Source of the DNA: JAYTQG01 sp043746815
Lineage (GTDB): Bacteria; Actinomycetota; Thermoleophilia; Miltoncostaeales; Miltoncostaeaceae
Length of the DNA stretch: 36,882 bases
NCBI GenBank assembly: GCA_043746815.1
Contig: JAYTQG010000211.1
Coordinates: 1-36,882, forward strand
Direction of reading: 5' to 3'
Part shown: one piece after another, positions 15,936 to 23,664 of the stretch
Layout of the letters: every line of letters starts with the position of its first letter
Numbering within the stretch: position 1 is the stretch's first letter
Notes under the pieces: generated by a model
Databases searched by the model: none
What the model saw: the letters and a program-made list of their open reading frames with translations, nothing else
What the model was told of the DNA's origin: nothing
Translations under genes and position numbers: made by a program

Positions 15936-16607
15936 CTACTTGCGCTCGGGCGCGTTGTCGAGACCTTCGATACGAATGCTGGCCTCGCCGCCGTAGCGCT
16001 TGTTCATGTTGATGATGACCGCAGTCATTCCCTCCACGATGAGGGCGTTTGCGAGCGTCCCACAGTCCAATGCGCGAACGCCAGGAATTGACGACTCGGT
16101 CAGCTCGATGACCGTGTCGCGTGCGGCCTTGCCCTTCCCGCAGACAAGCACGTCAGCGTCGATGCGGTGGCGCTCCTGAAGCGCCTTCGCTGGCAGGTTG
16201 TTGTAAGCAACGACGACGTTGCTTTCCGGTGCAAGCTCTTGGATTCGCTGCGCCATCGAACCGGCGGGAAGTCCTTGAATGGCAGTCGCTCCATTCTTGC
16301 CGAACTCAAGTGCGTTCACGACCGAGATGACCACCTTGCCAGCAAGCGCCTCAGCGAGCGGCGGGATGGTGCTCTCGACGCCCTCGTGAGGAATTGACAC
16401 GACGACAATGTCACCTGCCTTCGCAGCTTCCAGGTTCTCCATGGGGATGTAGTTCCCCTCGGGGAGGTGGCCCTCAAGCTCAGCCGCGGCCTGGTCGGCG
16501 CGCTCCTGGCTGCGTGATCCGACTACGATCTCGTGACCGGCGGCTGCAAAGGTCAGTGCAAGTCCACGGCCCAGGTCGCCGGTGCCGCCGAAGATGGCAA
16601 TTTTCAT
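15936..16607 (-). CDS. npdG: F420:NADPH oxidoreductase (Fno/NpdG-like)
   Basis: Transfers hydride between NADPH and coenzyme F420. The N-terminal nucleotide loop FGGTGDLGRGLA (residues 6-17) and GSRSQERAD (NADPH phosphate contact) match the family, as do VVSIPHEGVESTIPPL and VVAYNNLPAKAL. Length 223 is normal. GGGAGA lies 9 bases before the ATG; TAGGAT at 16662-16667 may be its -10 box. Its presence implies that the organism makes or uses F420. It stands alone between the cupin gene and a strong hairpin, so it is probably monocistronic. A wider 'NAD(P)-binding' label is the fallback. Confidence 0.88.
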   Translation of the reverse strand: MKIAIFGGTGDLGRGLALTFAAAGHEIVVGSRSQERADQAAAELEGHLPEGNYIPMENLEAAKAGDIVVVSIPHEGVESTIPPLAEALAGKVVISVVNALEFGKNGATAIQGLPAGSMAQRIQELAPESNVVVAYNNLPAKALQERHRIDADVLVCGKGKAARDTVIELTESSIPGVRALDCGTLANALIVEGMTAVIINMNKRYGGEASIRIEGLDNAPERK

Positions 16608-16680
16608 CGCGTGGTGTCTCCCAAGATGGTGATGGTCTGTTGCGCAGGTGCGCGTGGCGAGATCCTACCGCCCCCCCGAC

Positions 16681-17148
16681 CTATTCCCCGTCGTAGTACT
16701 CAACCGCACTTTTGCGGTGGACGAGGATTTTGTCGGCGTCATTGCCGCTCCACACGCCGATCTTGTCGCTATCGGGATAGACAGCGACCGACGGATTCTG
16801 ATGACTGGAGAGGATCAACACGCGAGCGGGGGCGTCGCTGACATTGCTGACCTTATGCGCCCCCTCCGGTCCCGCTGGAAAACACACGACGTCGCCCGCC
16901 CTGAGGACCCGCTCACCGCTCGGCTGGCGGAGTGTCGGCGTCCCGTCCAGGACGATCAGCCACTCCTCGTCGGGATACTCGTAGTGGTACGGGCACACCG
17001 CCTGACCGGGTGGAAGTCCAAACACGTTGGCGTGCAGCTTCTCGCCGCCGATGCGTTTGTGCAGCGAGGCACAGGATGCCCGGTAGCCCTCCGGGGAATC
17101 GCCGTCGCAGGTCTCCTCAAGCGCGTAGAGATTCGCGGTGTCGGTCAC
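16681..17148 (-). CDS. cupin-domain protein
   Basis: A 155-residue single-domain cupin. Motif 1 reads CPYHYEYPDEEWLIVLDG and motif 2 GDVVCFPAGPEGAHKVSN. In motif 1 the usual second histidine of HxH is replaced by Glu (HYE), while the later Glu and the motif 2 His are kept, so a metal site is possible but altered. The N-terminus holds a cysteine-containing segment (EETCDGDSPEGYRASCASLHKRIGG). The GTG at 17148 overlaps the folD stop (GTGA, 17145-17148), so it is the last gene of a pcrA-folD-cupin run. Substrate unknown. Confidence 0.85.
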   Translation of the reverse strand: MTDTANLYALEETCDGDSPEGYRASCASLHKRIGGEKLHANVFGLPPGQAVCPYHYEYPDEEWLIVLDGTPTLRQPSGERVLRAGDVVCFPAGPEGAHKVSNVSDAPARVLILSSHQNPSVAVYPDSDKIGVWSGNDADKILVHRKSAVEYYDGE

Positions 17149-17999
17149 TCGCCCTCCCGTCGTTTTGCGGCCTCCAACGTGTTGGCGAGGAGAAACGCGA
17201 TCGTCATCGGCCCGACGCCACCCGGTACGGGGGTCAGCCACCCAGCGACCTCCATCGCCTCTGCCTGCGCGACATCCCCCACCAGACCCGCATCGGTGCG
17301 GTTGATGCCAACGTCGACGACGGCGGCGCCCGGTTTGATCCAGTCGCCCTTCACCATCTCGGGCCGGCCGATCGCGACCACCAGGATGTCGGCGCTCCGA
17401 CACAGCGCCTGGAGGTCCTTGGTACGTGAGTGCGCGACGGTCACGGTGGCGTGCGCGTTGGTCAGGAGCAGCGCCTGAGGCTTGCCGACGATCAGGCTCC
17501 GGCCGAGCACTACGGCGTTTGCTCCCTCGATCGTGACGCCGGCTTCGCGGAGCATCCACATGACGCCGCTTGGCGTGCAGGGAACGCAGCCGGGCTCGCC
17601 CCGCACCAGGTACCCGAGATTGCCGGGCCCAAAGCCGTCGACGTCCTTACTCGGATCAATCCGGGCGGCGATGCGCGGTTCGGAGAGATGATCCGGCACG
17701 GGCAACTGTACGAGCATCCCATCAACCGTCGCGTCGGCATTCATTTCGTCGATGACGGCGTCAACCTCGGCCTGGGTGGTCGTCTCGGGGAGCACGACAC
17801 GCCGTGAGGTCATCCCAACGGCCTCGGCCATTTCGGCCTTGCGTGCCTGGTAGATCTCCGACGCCGGGTCGGCGCCGACTTGGATGCCAACGAGACCGGG
17901 CTTCCGACCGTGGCGGGCCACGAACTCGGCGACGCCAGCCGCGACCTCATCGCGCACCTTGGCCGATCCAACCTTCCCATCCATGATCTGTGCGGCCAC
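17145..17999 (-). CDS. folD: bifunctional methylenetetrahydrofolate dehydrogenase/cyclohydrolase
   Basis: Interconverts 5,10-methylene-, methenyl- and 10-formyl-tetrahydrofolate; cytosolic. The catalytic Tyr and Lys are in SEIYQARKAEMAE. QLPVPDHL, the NADP-binding VVLGRSLIVGKP and the C-terminal TPVPGGVGPMT are all family signatures. At 284 residues it is full length. The GTG start at 17999 follows GAGG in a 21-base gap after pcrA. The cupin gene overlaps its stop by 4 bases. Confidence 0.97.
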   Translation of the reverse strand: MAAQIMDGKVGSAKVRDEVAAGVAEFVARHGRKPGLVGIQVGADPASEIYQARKAEMAEAVGMTSRRVVLPETTTQAEVDAVIDEMNADATVDGMLVQLPVPDHLSEPRIAARIDPSKDVDGFGPGNLGYLVRGEPGCVPCTPSGVMWMLREAGVTIEGANAVVLGRSLIVGKPQALLLTNAHATVTVAHSRTKDLQALCRSADILVVAIGRPEMVKGDWIKPGAAVVDVGINRTDAGLVGDVAQAEAMEVAGWLTPVPGGVGPMTIAFLLANTLEAAKRREGE

Positions 18000-18020
18000 G
18001 CGGAGTCCTCGGGTTCGGGA

Positions 18021-20225
18021 TTAGACGGCGACGATCTTGCGCATCGGGGCAGCCGACGGCATCAGGCTACGTTCCTTGTCACTGAATTGCACCGCGACAA
18101 GCTCACCGCCACGCTCGACGCGCGTGATGACGCCCTCCCCAAAGCTCGCGTGCAGGACGGAGTCGCCGACGGCAAGGCCGATTGATTTCGCCTCGCCTCG
18201 GTCGACGTCGGCAACGCGGGGTCGCGGCGCCTCGACCGGCGGGTCCCAGCGCGTCGATCCGATCACCCGTCCCGACGCGCGTTGCTCCTGGCGCCGCGCG
18301 GTCCCGCCGATGCGCTCGATGTGTTGGATCGGAAACTCTCCGAGGAACCGCGATGGGATGCGGGGTTCAAAGCCACCGTAGATCGTCCGTGACACCGCGT
18401 GTGTCAAGACGAGACGACGCCGGGCGCGGGTCAGGCCAACGTAGGCCAGTCGGCGTTCCTCCTCCAGGCTGTCCGGATCCTCGAAGGAGCGTGAGTGCGG
18501 GAGAAACCCTTCCTCCGCGCCGATGATGAGGACCGTGTGGTACTCCAGTCCCTTGGCGTTGTGCATGGTCATCAGCGTTACGCGATCGGCCGCAGTACCG
18601 ACCGCGTCGGCATCCGCGAACAGCGCAATCTCTTCGAGAAAACCGCCCAGTGACGCGTCCGTCTCGCGCATCTCGTACTGGCTGGCCATCCTGACCAGTT
18701 CCTCCAGGTTCTGGAGGCGCCCACCGCTCGCGTCGTCGTCGCCCGAGAGCGCTTCGCGCAGCCCAGAACCATCGATCGCCGCCGTCACAATCCGGCCGAT
18801 CGGCATACCCGCGGCCGCCAGGTGGCGAAGCTCCTCGCGCAAGGCGCCAAGTTGGCGAAGGCCGGTTCGCTGCCCGACCTGAAGGCCATGCACTTCATCC
18901 GCGCGCAGCAGCGCAGCGGCCGGATCAATGGCGACGGCCTGGGAGAACTCCAAGATCTTGGTGATGCAACCGGGGCCAATCCCACGCTTTGGCGAGCTAC
19001 TCATGCGCTCGAGGCTGACCAGATCAGCCGGGTTGACGGCGACGCGAAGGTAGGCGATGAGGTCCTTCACCTCGGCCCGGTCGTAGAACTTCGGCCCGCC
19101 GATCACTTGGTAGAGAATCCCCTCGCGGAGCAGCGCATCCTCGACAACTCGGCTCTGCGCGTTCGTGCGGTAGAGCACTGCGACATCACTCGGTTTCATG
19201 CCCTCGTCCACGGCACGACGGAGTTCTTGGACGACGACACGCCCCTCTTCGTACTCGTCCCGACATGCCCGCACGACGACCGGGGCGCCGTCGCCAAGGT
19301 CGGTCCAAAGGCGCTTCTCGTGGCGTCCCGTGACCTTCTCCACAACGGCGTTGGCCGCCGCAAGGATGTGCCCGGTGGAGCGGTAGTTCTGCTCCAAGGC
19401 GATGACGTGCGCGTCCGAATAGTCGCGCCCGAAGTCCAGAATGTTTCTGACATCCGCCCCACGCCACGAGTAGATGCCCTGGTCGTCGTCGCCAACGACG
19501 GTGATGTTGCGCTCGGGTTCACCGAGGATGCGAACGAGTAGGTACTGCGCGCGGTTCGTGTCCTGGTACTCGTCCACCAGCACATGCCGAAAGCGTCCCT
19601 GGTAGCGCTGGCGAACCTCGGCGTCGCTCTCAAGCAGGGTGACGACGAGGCCAAGCAGGTCATCGAAGTCCATGCCGTTCATCGTGCGCAGCGCGCGCGA
19701 GTAGCGCAGATAGCACCGGGCAACGATCTCGTCGGTAAAGGAGCCAGCGGTCTCCGCAAATGCTTCTGGCCCCTCCATCCGATTTTTCGCGTCCGAGATC
19801 TGGCTAAGGACCGAGCGGGGCGAAAAGCGTTTCTGGTCGATGCCCTCCTCGTCGAGCACCCGGCGCATCACCCGCTGTTGATCGGAGTCATCGAAGATCG
19901 TGAAGTCACGCGTGTACCCGATGCGGTGCGCATCGCGGCGCAGGATGCGTGCACAAGCGGAGTGAAACGTGCTCGCCCACAGGCGCTTTGCGTCGGAACC
20001 GATCAGGTCCTCGAGGCGCTCGCGCATCTCGGCGGCGGCCTTATTGGTGAAGGTGATCGCGATGATCTCCTCCGGACGTGCACCCTGCTCGATGAGATGA
20101 GCGATCCGGTGCACCAGCACGCGCGTCTTGCCGCTACCTGCACCTGCAAGCACGAGGAGTGGCCCACCTTCGTGGACCACCGCCTGGCGTTGTGGGGGGT
20201 TCAGTTCCTCGAGGAGCGCCGACAC
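18021..20225 (-). CDS. pcrA: ATP-dependent DNA helicase PcrA/UvrD
   Basis: Superfamily 1 3'-5' DNA helicase for excision repair and replication-transcription conflict. Visible are motif I GAGSGKT (residues 28-34), the Q motif LNPPQRQAV, motif II DEYQDTNRAQ, motif III GDDDQGIYSWRGAD, motif V MTMHNAKGLEY and motif VI VGLTRARRRL. A C-terminal Tudor-like domain (VGDSVLHASFGEGVITRVERGGELVAVQF) of the type that binds RNA polymerase follows. I choose the GTG at 20225: it gives 734 residues, the usual N-terminus, and has TACCCT exactly 6 bases upstream. The open frame extends to 20291 but those residues do not look like PcrA. folD follows after 21 bases. Confidence 0.96.
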   Translation of the reverse strand: MSALLEELNPPQRQAVVHEGGPLLVLAGAGSGKTRVLVHRIAHLIEQGARPEEIIAITFTNKAAAEMRERLEDLIGSDAKRLWASTFHSACARILRRDAHRIGYTRDFTIFDDSDQQRVMRRVLDEEGIDQKRFSPRSVLSQISDAKNRMEGPEAFAETAGSFTDEIVARCYLRYSRALRTMNGMDFDDLLGLVVTLLESDAEVRQRYQGRFRHVLVDEYQDTNRAQYLLVRILGEPERNITVVGDDDQGIYSWRGADVRNILDFGRDYSDAHVIALEQNYRSTGHILAAANAVVEKVTGRHEKRLWTDLGDGAPVVVRACRDEYEEGRVVVQELRRAVDEGMKPSDVAVLYRTNAQSRVVEDALLREGILYQVIGGPKFYDRAEVKDLIAYLRVAVNPADLVSLERMSSSPKRGIGPGCITKILEFSQAVAIDPAAALLRADEVHGLQVGQRTGLRQLGALREELRHLAAAGMPIGRIVTAAIDGSGLREALSGDDDASGGRLQNLEELVRMASQYEMRETDASLGGFLEEIALFADADAVGTAADRVTLMTMHNAKGLEYHTVLIIGAEEGFLPHSRSFEDPDSLEEERRLAYVGLTRARRRLVLTHAVSRTIYGGFEPRIPSRFLGEFPIQHIERIGGTARRQEQRASGRVIGSTRWDPPVEAPRPRVADVDRGEAKSIGLAVGDSVLHASFGEGVITRVERGGELVAVQFSDKERSLMPSAAPMRKIVAV

Positions 20226-20231
20226 CCAGTA

Positions 20232-20237
20232 AGGGTA
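20232..20237 (-). promoter_or_regulatory. -10 box of a leaderless promoter (pcrA)
   Basis: TACCCT on the minus strand, 6 bases before the GTG at 20225. This supports that GTG as the true start and a leaderless mRNA. The LexA box is about 48 bases further upstream. Confidence 0.5.
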
Positions 20238-20284
20238 GCGGCCAGTCCCGATGTCCAACCGCGTGAACCGACACTCTCGCAATA

Positions 20285-20298
20285 CGAACATGTGTTCG
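20285..20298. promoter_or_regulatory. LexA (SOS) box
   Basis: CGAACATGTGTTCG fits the Gram-positive/actinobacterial LexA consensus CGAAC-RNRY-GTTYG at every position. It ends 1 base before the -10 box of the radical SAM gene and so would occlude that promoter. pcrA, on the other side, has its -10 box at 20232-20237, so its control by this box is less certain. Confidence 0.75.
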
Positions 20299-20299
20299 C

Positions 20300-20305
20300 T
20301 ATTAT
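20300..20305 (+). promoter_or_regulatory. -10 box of a leaderless promoter (radical SAM gene)
   Basis: TATTAT, 6 bases before the ATG at 20312 and directly beside the LexA box. No Shine-Dalgarno in between. Confidence 0.6.
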
Positions 20306-20311
20306 CCAGTC

Positions 20312-21343
20312 ATGGCGACCACCTCCGATGGACTCCGTTGGCGACTGACCGACGATGATGGCGGGCAGCCCCATCTCTTCGATCCGGCCGACGTCGTGCC
20401 AGGAACGGATGAACTGGCCGGGCTCGAATTTCTGCACGTCCGGGCAAAGCGGATCATCAACGCGGTCCCGCCGAACTCGCGGATGCCCTTCCGGTTCACG
20501 CTGAATGCCTACCGCGGATGCAGCCATGCCTGCTCGTACTGCTTCGCGCGGCCCACGCACGAGTATTTGAATCTGAACTCCGGCAGCGACTTCGAGTCCA
20601 AGATTGTCGTGAAGGTGAACGCGGTCGAGCGGTTGAAGGCCGAGCTTGCGGCGCCGCGGTGGGAGGGTCACCTGATCGCGATGGGCACGAACACCGACCC
20701 CTACCAGCGGTGTGAGGGTCGCTACCGACTGACCCAGGGAATCGTGGCGGCGCTGGCCCAGGCCGGAAACCCCTTCTCGATCCTGACGAAGTCCACCCTG
20801 GTCTTGCGCGACATCGACCTTCTTGCCGAGGCCGCGAAGCGGACCCATGTGCAGGTCAACCTGTCAATTGGCTGTCTCGACCGTGATGTCTGGCGAGCCA
20901 CGGAACCCGGCGCGCCGAACCCGTTGCGGCGGGTTGAGGCAGTCGCCCGGCTGAACGACGCGGGTATCTCGTGCGGCGTGCTCATCGCACCGGTCCTGCC
21001 CGATATCTCCGACGGGATGGCGCAGTTGACCCAGGTTGTCCGCGCCTGTGTCGAGGCCGGGGCAACGGAGATCAACACCCTGCCGCTTCACCTGCGACCT
21101 GGCGTGCGGGAGTACTACTTCGATTGGCTCCGCGTGAACCGGCCGGATCTCGTCAACGTCTACCGCGAGCGGTATTCGGGTGGGGCGTATTTGCCCAAAT
21201 CGGCGAGCAACGCCCTGGTCGCAAGCGTCAACGACATCGTCCGTCGTGAACGTTCTAAACAGGGACTCCGTCCACTGCGATCAACTCCGGACTATCGAAC
21301 GCTGATTGGGCGTCCGGCGCCTCGGCAGCTTTCGCTGCTTTAA
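20312..21343 (+). CDS. SplB-like radical SAM protein (Rv2578c-type)
   Basis: A 343-residue radical SAM enzyme. The 4Fe-4S motif is CX3CX2C: C70, C74, C77 in YRGCSHACSYCFARPTHEY. Family landmarks follow: AMGTNTDPYQRCEGRYRLT, ILTKSTLVLRDIDLL and VNLSIGCLDRDVWRATEPGAP. This group is annotated as spore-photoproduct-lyase-like in non-sporing actinobacteria, with DNA repair suspected but the substrate unknown. The protein ends in QLSLL, resembling a sliding-clamp-binding pentapeptide (QLxLF). Leaderless promoter with a LexA box, divergent from pcrA: the context supports a DNA-damage role. Its end overlaps the convergent cysE end by 4 bases. Confidence 0.9.
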   Translation: MATTSDGLRWRLTDDDGGQPHLFDPADVVPGTDELAGLEFLHVRAKRIINAVPPNSRMPFRFTLNAYRGCSHACSYCFARPTHEYLNLNSGSDFESKIVVKVNAVERLKAELAAPRWEGHLIAMGTNTDPYQRCEGRYRLTQGIVAALAQAGNPFSILTKSTLVLRDIDLLAEAAKRTHVQVNLSIGCLDRDVWRATEPGAPNPLRRVEAVARLNDAGISCGVLIAPVLPDISDGMAQLTQVVRACVEAGATEINTLPLHLRPGVREYYFDWLRVNRPDLVNVYRERYSGGAYLPKSASNALVASVNDIVRRERSKQGLRPLRSTPDYRTLIGRPAPRQLSLL

Positions 21344-22131
21344 GCCGCCTCGCGGGAGTCGCCGCTGCCGTTCATTCCGAGGACGGCGCGAAGCTGCGGA
21401 GGCAGACAGTCGCGGGACTCCGTCGGCCGCTCAGTGGGTATCCGGCCGTCACGGAGATCACGGATATCCGTCTCCAATTCGTTCACCCGGTTCACGAGGC
21501 ATGCCAGGGCCTCGGCAATTGGATCCGGCAACCGCGTGTGCTCCAGGTCGGGAACATTCGAACCCGCGGTCGCGATGCGCTGACCGTTCACCGCCACTGG
21601 GCGCCCAGGGTTTCCAACCACTGTGGCGTTGGCAGGGACGTCCTTGACGACAATCGCTCCCGCGCCAATCTTCGCACCATCGCCAACGTCAAGTGGCCCG
21701 AGGACGGCGGCTCCGGTTCCAACGATCACACGGTTCCCGATCGTCGGATGCCGCTTCCCGGCGTCCTTTCCAGTTCCTCCAAGCGTCACTCCCTGGTACA
21801 GCGTGACGTCGTCGCCAAGCTCCGCCGTCTCCCCAATCACGACGCCCATGCCGTGATCGATAAACAGGCGGCGACCGATGGTGGCGCCCGGATGAATCTC
21901 GATCCCTGTCAGCAGGCGCGCCGCTTGGCTGACAACCCTCGCGGGTGTCCGCAGTCCATGTGCGTACATCCCGTGCGCCGCTCGATGCAGCCAGACGGCA
22001 TGCAATCCCGGATAGCAGAGAACAAGTTCAGTGGTACTTCCCGCTGCAGGGTCACGCTCGCGCGCGACCCTGAGGTCTTCGCGAACCGTTGCGCCTGCTC
22101 GGCGCAAAACATCGAACGGGGAAAATGCCAT
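21340..22131 (-). CDS. cysE: serine O-acetyltransferase
   Basis: Makes O-acetylserine from serine and acetyl-CoA, the substrate of cysteine synthase. A left-handed beta-helix of hexapeptide repeats is clear (IEIHPGATIGRRLFIDHGMGVVIGETAELGDDVTLYQGVTLGG), with the catalytic DH pair in IDHG and the C-terminal GNPGRPV. The N-terminal helical part is short, like the EpsC form of many Gram-positives. About 50 residues after the core form a charged tail (NRVNELETDIRDLRDGR). The start is the ATG at 22131, with TATACT 7 bases upstream; the open frame continues to 22785 only as a shadow. cysK lies 1.5 kb away. The usual product is 263 residues here. Confidence 0.95.
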   Translation of the reverse strand: MAFSPFDVLRRAGATVREDLRVARERDPAAGSTTELVLCYPGLHAVWLHRAAHGMYAHGLRTPARVVSQAARLLTGIEIHPGATIGRRLFIDHGMGVVIGETAELGDDVTLYQGVTLGGTGKDAGKRHPTIGNRVIVGTGAAVLGPLDVGDGAKIGAGAIVVKDVPANATVVGNPGRPVAVNGQRIATAGSNVPDLEHTRLPDPIAEALACLVNRVNELETDIRDLRDGRIPTERPTESRDCLPPQLRAVLGMNGSGDSREAA

Positions 22132-22138
22132 AGCGGCG

Positions 22139-22146
22139 AGTATAGT
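22139..22146. promoter_or_regulatory. divergent overlapping -10 boxes (cysE and NIL gene)
   Basis: The octamer AGTATAGT reads TATACT on the minus strand (22144-22139), 7 bases before the cysE ATG, and TATAGT on the plus strand (22141-22146), 33 bases before the NIL-domain gene. cysE would be leaderless; the plus-strand mRNA would have a short leader with a GAGG near 22170. Confidence 0.55.
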
Positions 22147-22179
22147 CGCGCCCAGTTCGCGGTCGATCCGAGGCGTCAC

Positions 22180-22419
22180 ATGCGAAGCCACAAGCTGAAG
22201 TTGACATTCGTTGGAGATCGGGTCCGAGAGCCGATCATCTACACCCTGGCAAAACGTTTCGACGTTGTCACCAACATCCGCCGGGCCGACGTCCGTGAGG
22301 GCTCCGGTTGGGTCATTCTGGAGGCCACGGCAACCGCGCAAAACTTCACGGAGGCGCTTCGCTATCTCGACGAGATGGGCGTCCGTGTCGATGACCTGGA
22401 GAACTACGTCGTCGAGTAA
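22180..22419 (+). CDS. NIL-domain protein
   Basis: A 79-residue protein consisting of one NIL domain, the ferredoxin-like fold also found at the C-terminus of methionine ABC-transporter ATPases (MetN) where it senses methionine. Landmarks are KLTFVGDRVREPIIYTLAKRFDVVTNIRRADV, GSGWVILEATA, and LRYLDEMGVRVDDLE. A GAGG lies 6 bases before the ATG. Stand-alone NIL proteins often sit with sulfur metabolism genes in actinobacteria; here it diverges from cysE and cysK is nearby, which suggests a sulfur amino acid role (inference). The acetyltransferase gene overlaps its end by 29 bases. Confidence 0.85.
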   Translation: MRSHKLKLTFVGDRVREPIIYTLAKRFDVVTNIRRADVREGSGWVILEATATAQNFTEALRYLDEMGVRVDDLENYVVE

Positions 22420-23095
22420 CGTCACGAGCGACGGTGCTTCGTGCCAGGTCGGGCCCAGTCCGAGTTCGCGCGCGCTCCGACTGGAGGGCCTTCGGGCCAC
22501 CGGTCCAGCGGCACTGCGCGGCCTGATCACCCAGTTGCCAGATGAGCCATTGGACGCCGCTCTGACGGTGGGCGAACCGATCGTGGGCTGGCTCCTCCAG
22601 GAGGGCTTTGAGCCATGCGGGGAAACCTCCACGATGGTCCGTTCCCTTGACGGATTCGTACATCCGGCGCATGTCCCAGGAGTCGCCATCGAGGCGTACC
22701 GCAACGCGTTCGCCGACGCATTTCGAACGGCGGAGCGCGAGGCCCTGGTCGACCTCGCTGCGTTCACGGAGCTTGGCCAACCCACCGGCTACGAGACTGC
22801 GGAGGGATTCGACGCCTTTTTCGTTGCAATCCGCGATCAGCGGATTGTTGGGTTTGCCCAGGCGCAACTTCCTGAAGGATGGGTCAACTGGTTTGGCGTT
22901 GTCCCGGACGAGCGTCGCCGTGGCATCGGCCGTGTACTCATCCAACGCGTGGCGACCGCCGTAACCGCGGCCCGCGGGACGCACATCGGAGCAGTTTCCG
23001 AAGAGCGACCGGAAGCGCTCGCCTTCTGGCGCGCCCTCGGATTCAAAAACGTTTCTCGCCAGGTCACGCTCATCCGCCGTGGGGGGCGCAAGTAG
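22391..23095 (+). CDS. GNAT-family N-acetyltransferase
   Basis: About 234 residues. The C-terminal GNAT domain shows GFDAFFVAIRDQRIVGFAQAQL, then motif A as WFGVVPDERRRGIGRVLIQRV (acetyl-CoA pyrophosphate loop RRRGIG) and the final ALAFWRALGFKNVSRQVTLIRR. The first 120 residues form a separate domain I cannot name, which may be a degenerate second GNAT repeat. The start is uncertain: the ATG at 22391 (or GTG at 22385) overlaps the NIL gene by 29 bases; no start lies just after the NIL stop. The stop shares a base with the next start (TAGTG). Substrate unknown. Confidence 0.8.
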   Translation: MTWRTTSSSNVTSDGASCQVGPSPSSRALRLEGLRATGPAALRGLITQLPDEPLDAALTVGEPIVGWLLQEGFEPCGETSTMVRSLDGFVHPAHVPGVAIEAYRNAFADAFRTAEREALVDLAAFTELGQPTGYETAEGFDAFFVAIRDQRIVGFAQAQLPEGWVNWFGVVPDERRRGIGRVLIQRVATAVTAARGTHIGAVSEERPEALAFWRALGFKNVSRQVTLIRRGGRK

Positions 23096-23664
23096 TGCAC
23101 GCGACCCGGGCCACGCTCATTGTGCTGGCCACGGGCGCGGTTGCGGCTGGTGGCGTCTACACACCCGGTCCGGGGTCCTACAACAGCGACCGCGATCCCT
23201 CCACGATCGTCCGTATCCACACGGGTGTCGGCTCGGTGCGCTTTCAGCAGCCGCTCGGCCGAATCCGAGTTTCGTCGTTTGGCAGCATCCGGAGCGAACG
23301 ACGTATCCCCAAATTCGCCAAAGGAATGCGCTGGATCGTTCGCAATTTCGGCGCGATTTCTGTGGTGGCTCGGACCTCAAACCCTCGACCAGTTGTCGCC
23401 TTCATCCTCCGCAGTCCCGCGTACCGGACGCCGCTGGGATTTGGCATCGGCGACACGATGCGCCAAACGCGGATCTCGTTCGGTGTCGGCCGTCAATTGG
23501 TTTCGCACGGCAAGACGCTCCCGGTCTACCAGTTCCGTCGCGCCGGAACCCGCATCTTGGTCCGCTTCGATGCTCGGTCGAAATCACGTGCCCGCGTAAC
23601 TGCCTGGGCAATTGTTCGCGATCCACAGCTCTCACTGGTGCGCGAAGTCCTCCGTCAGCGCTAG
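23095..23664 (+). CDS. exported protein of unknown function
   Basis: A 189-residue protein with an N-terminal hydrophobic segment (ATLIVLATGAVAAGGV) that is a signal peptide or anchor, then a Gly/Pro-rich linker (TPGPGSYNSD) and a basic, beta-rich body. Segments such as TPLGFGIGDTMRQTRISFG are repetitive in style but match nothing I can name. The GTG start overlaps the acetyltransferase stop by one base (23095), so the two are coupled. It ends at CTAG (23661-23664), a palindrome that serves as stop codon for both this gene and the convergent cysK. Confidence 0.7.
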   Translation: MHATRATLIVLATGAVAAGGVYTPGPGSYNSDRDPSTIVRIHTGVGSVRFQQPLGRIRVSSFGSIRSERRIPKFAKGMRWIVRNFGAISVVARTSNPRPVVAFILRSPAYRTPLGFGIGDTMRQTRISFGVGRQLVSHGKTLPVYQFRRAGTRILVRFDARSKSRARVTAWAIVRDPQLSLVREVLRQR

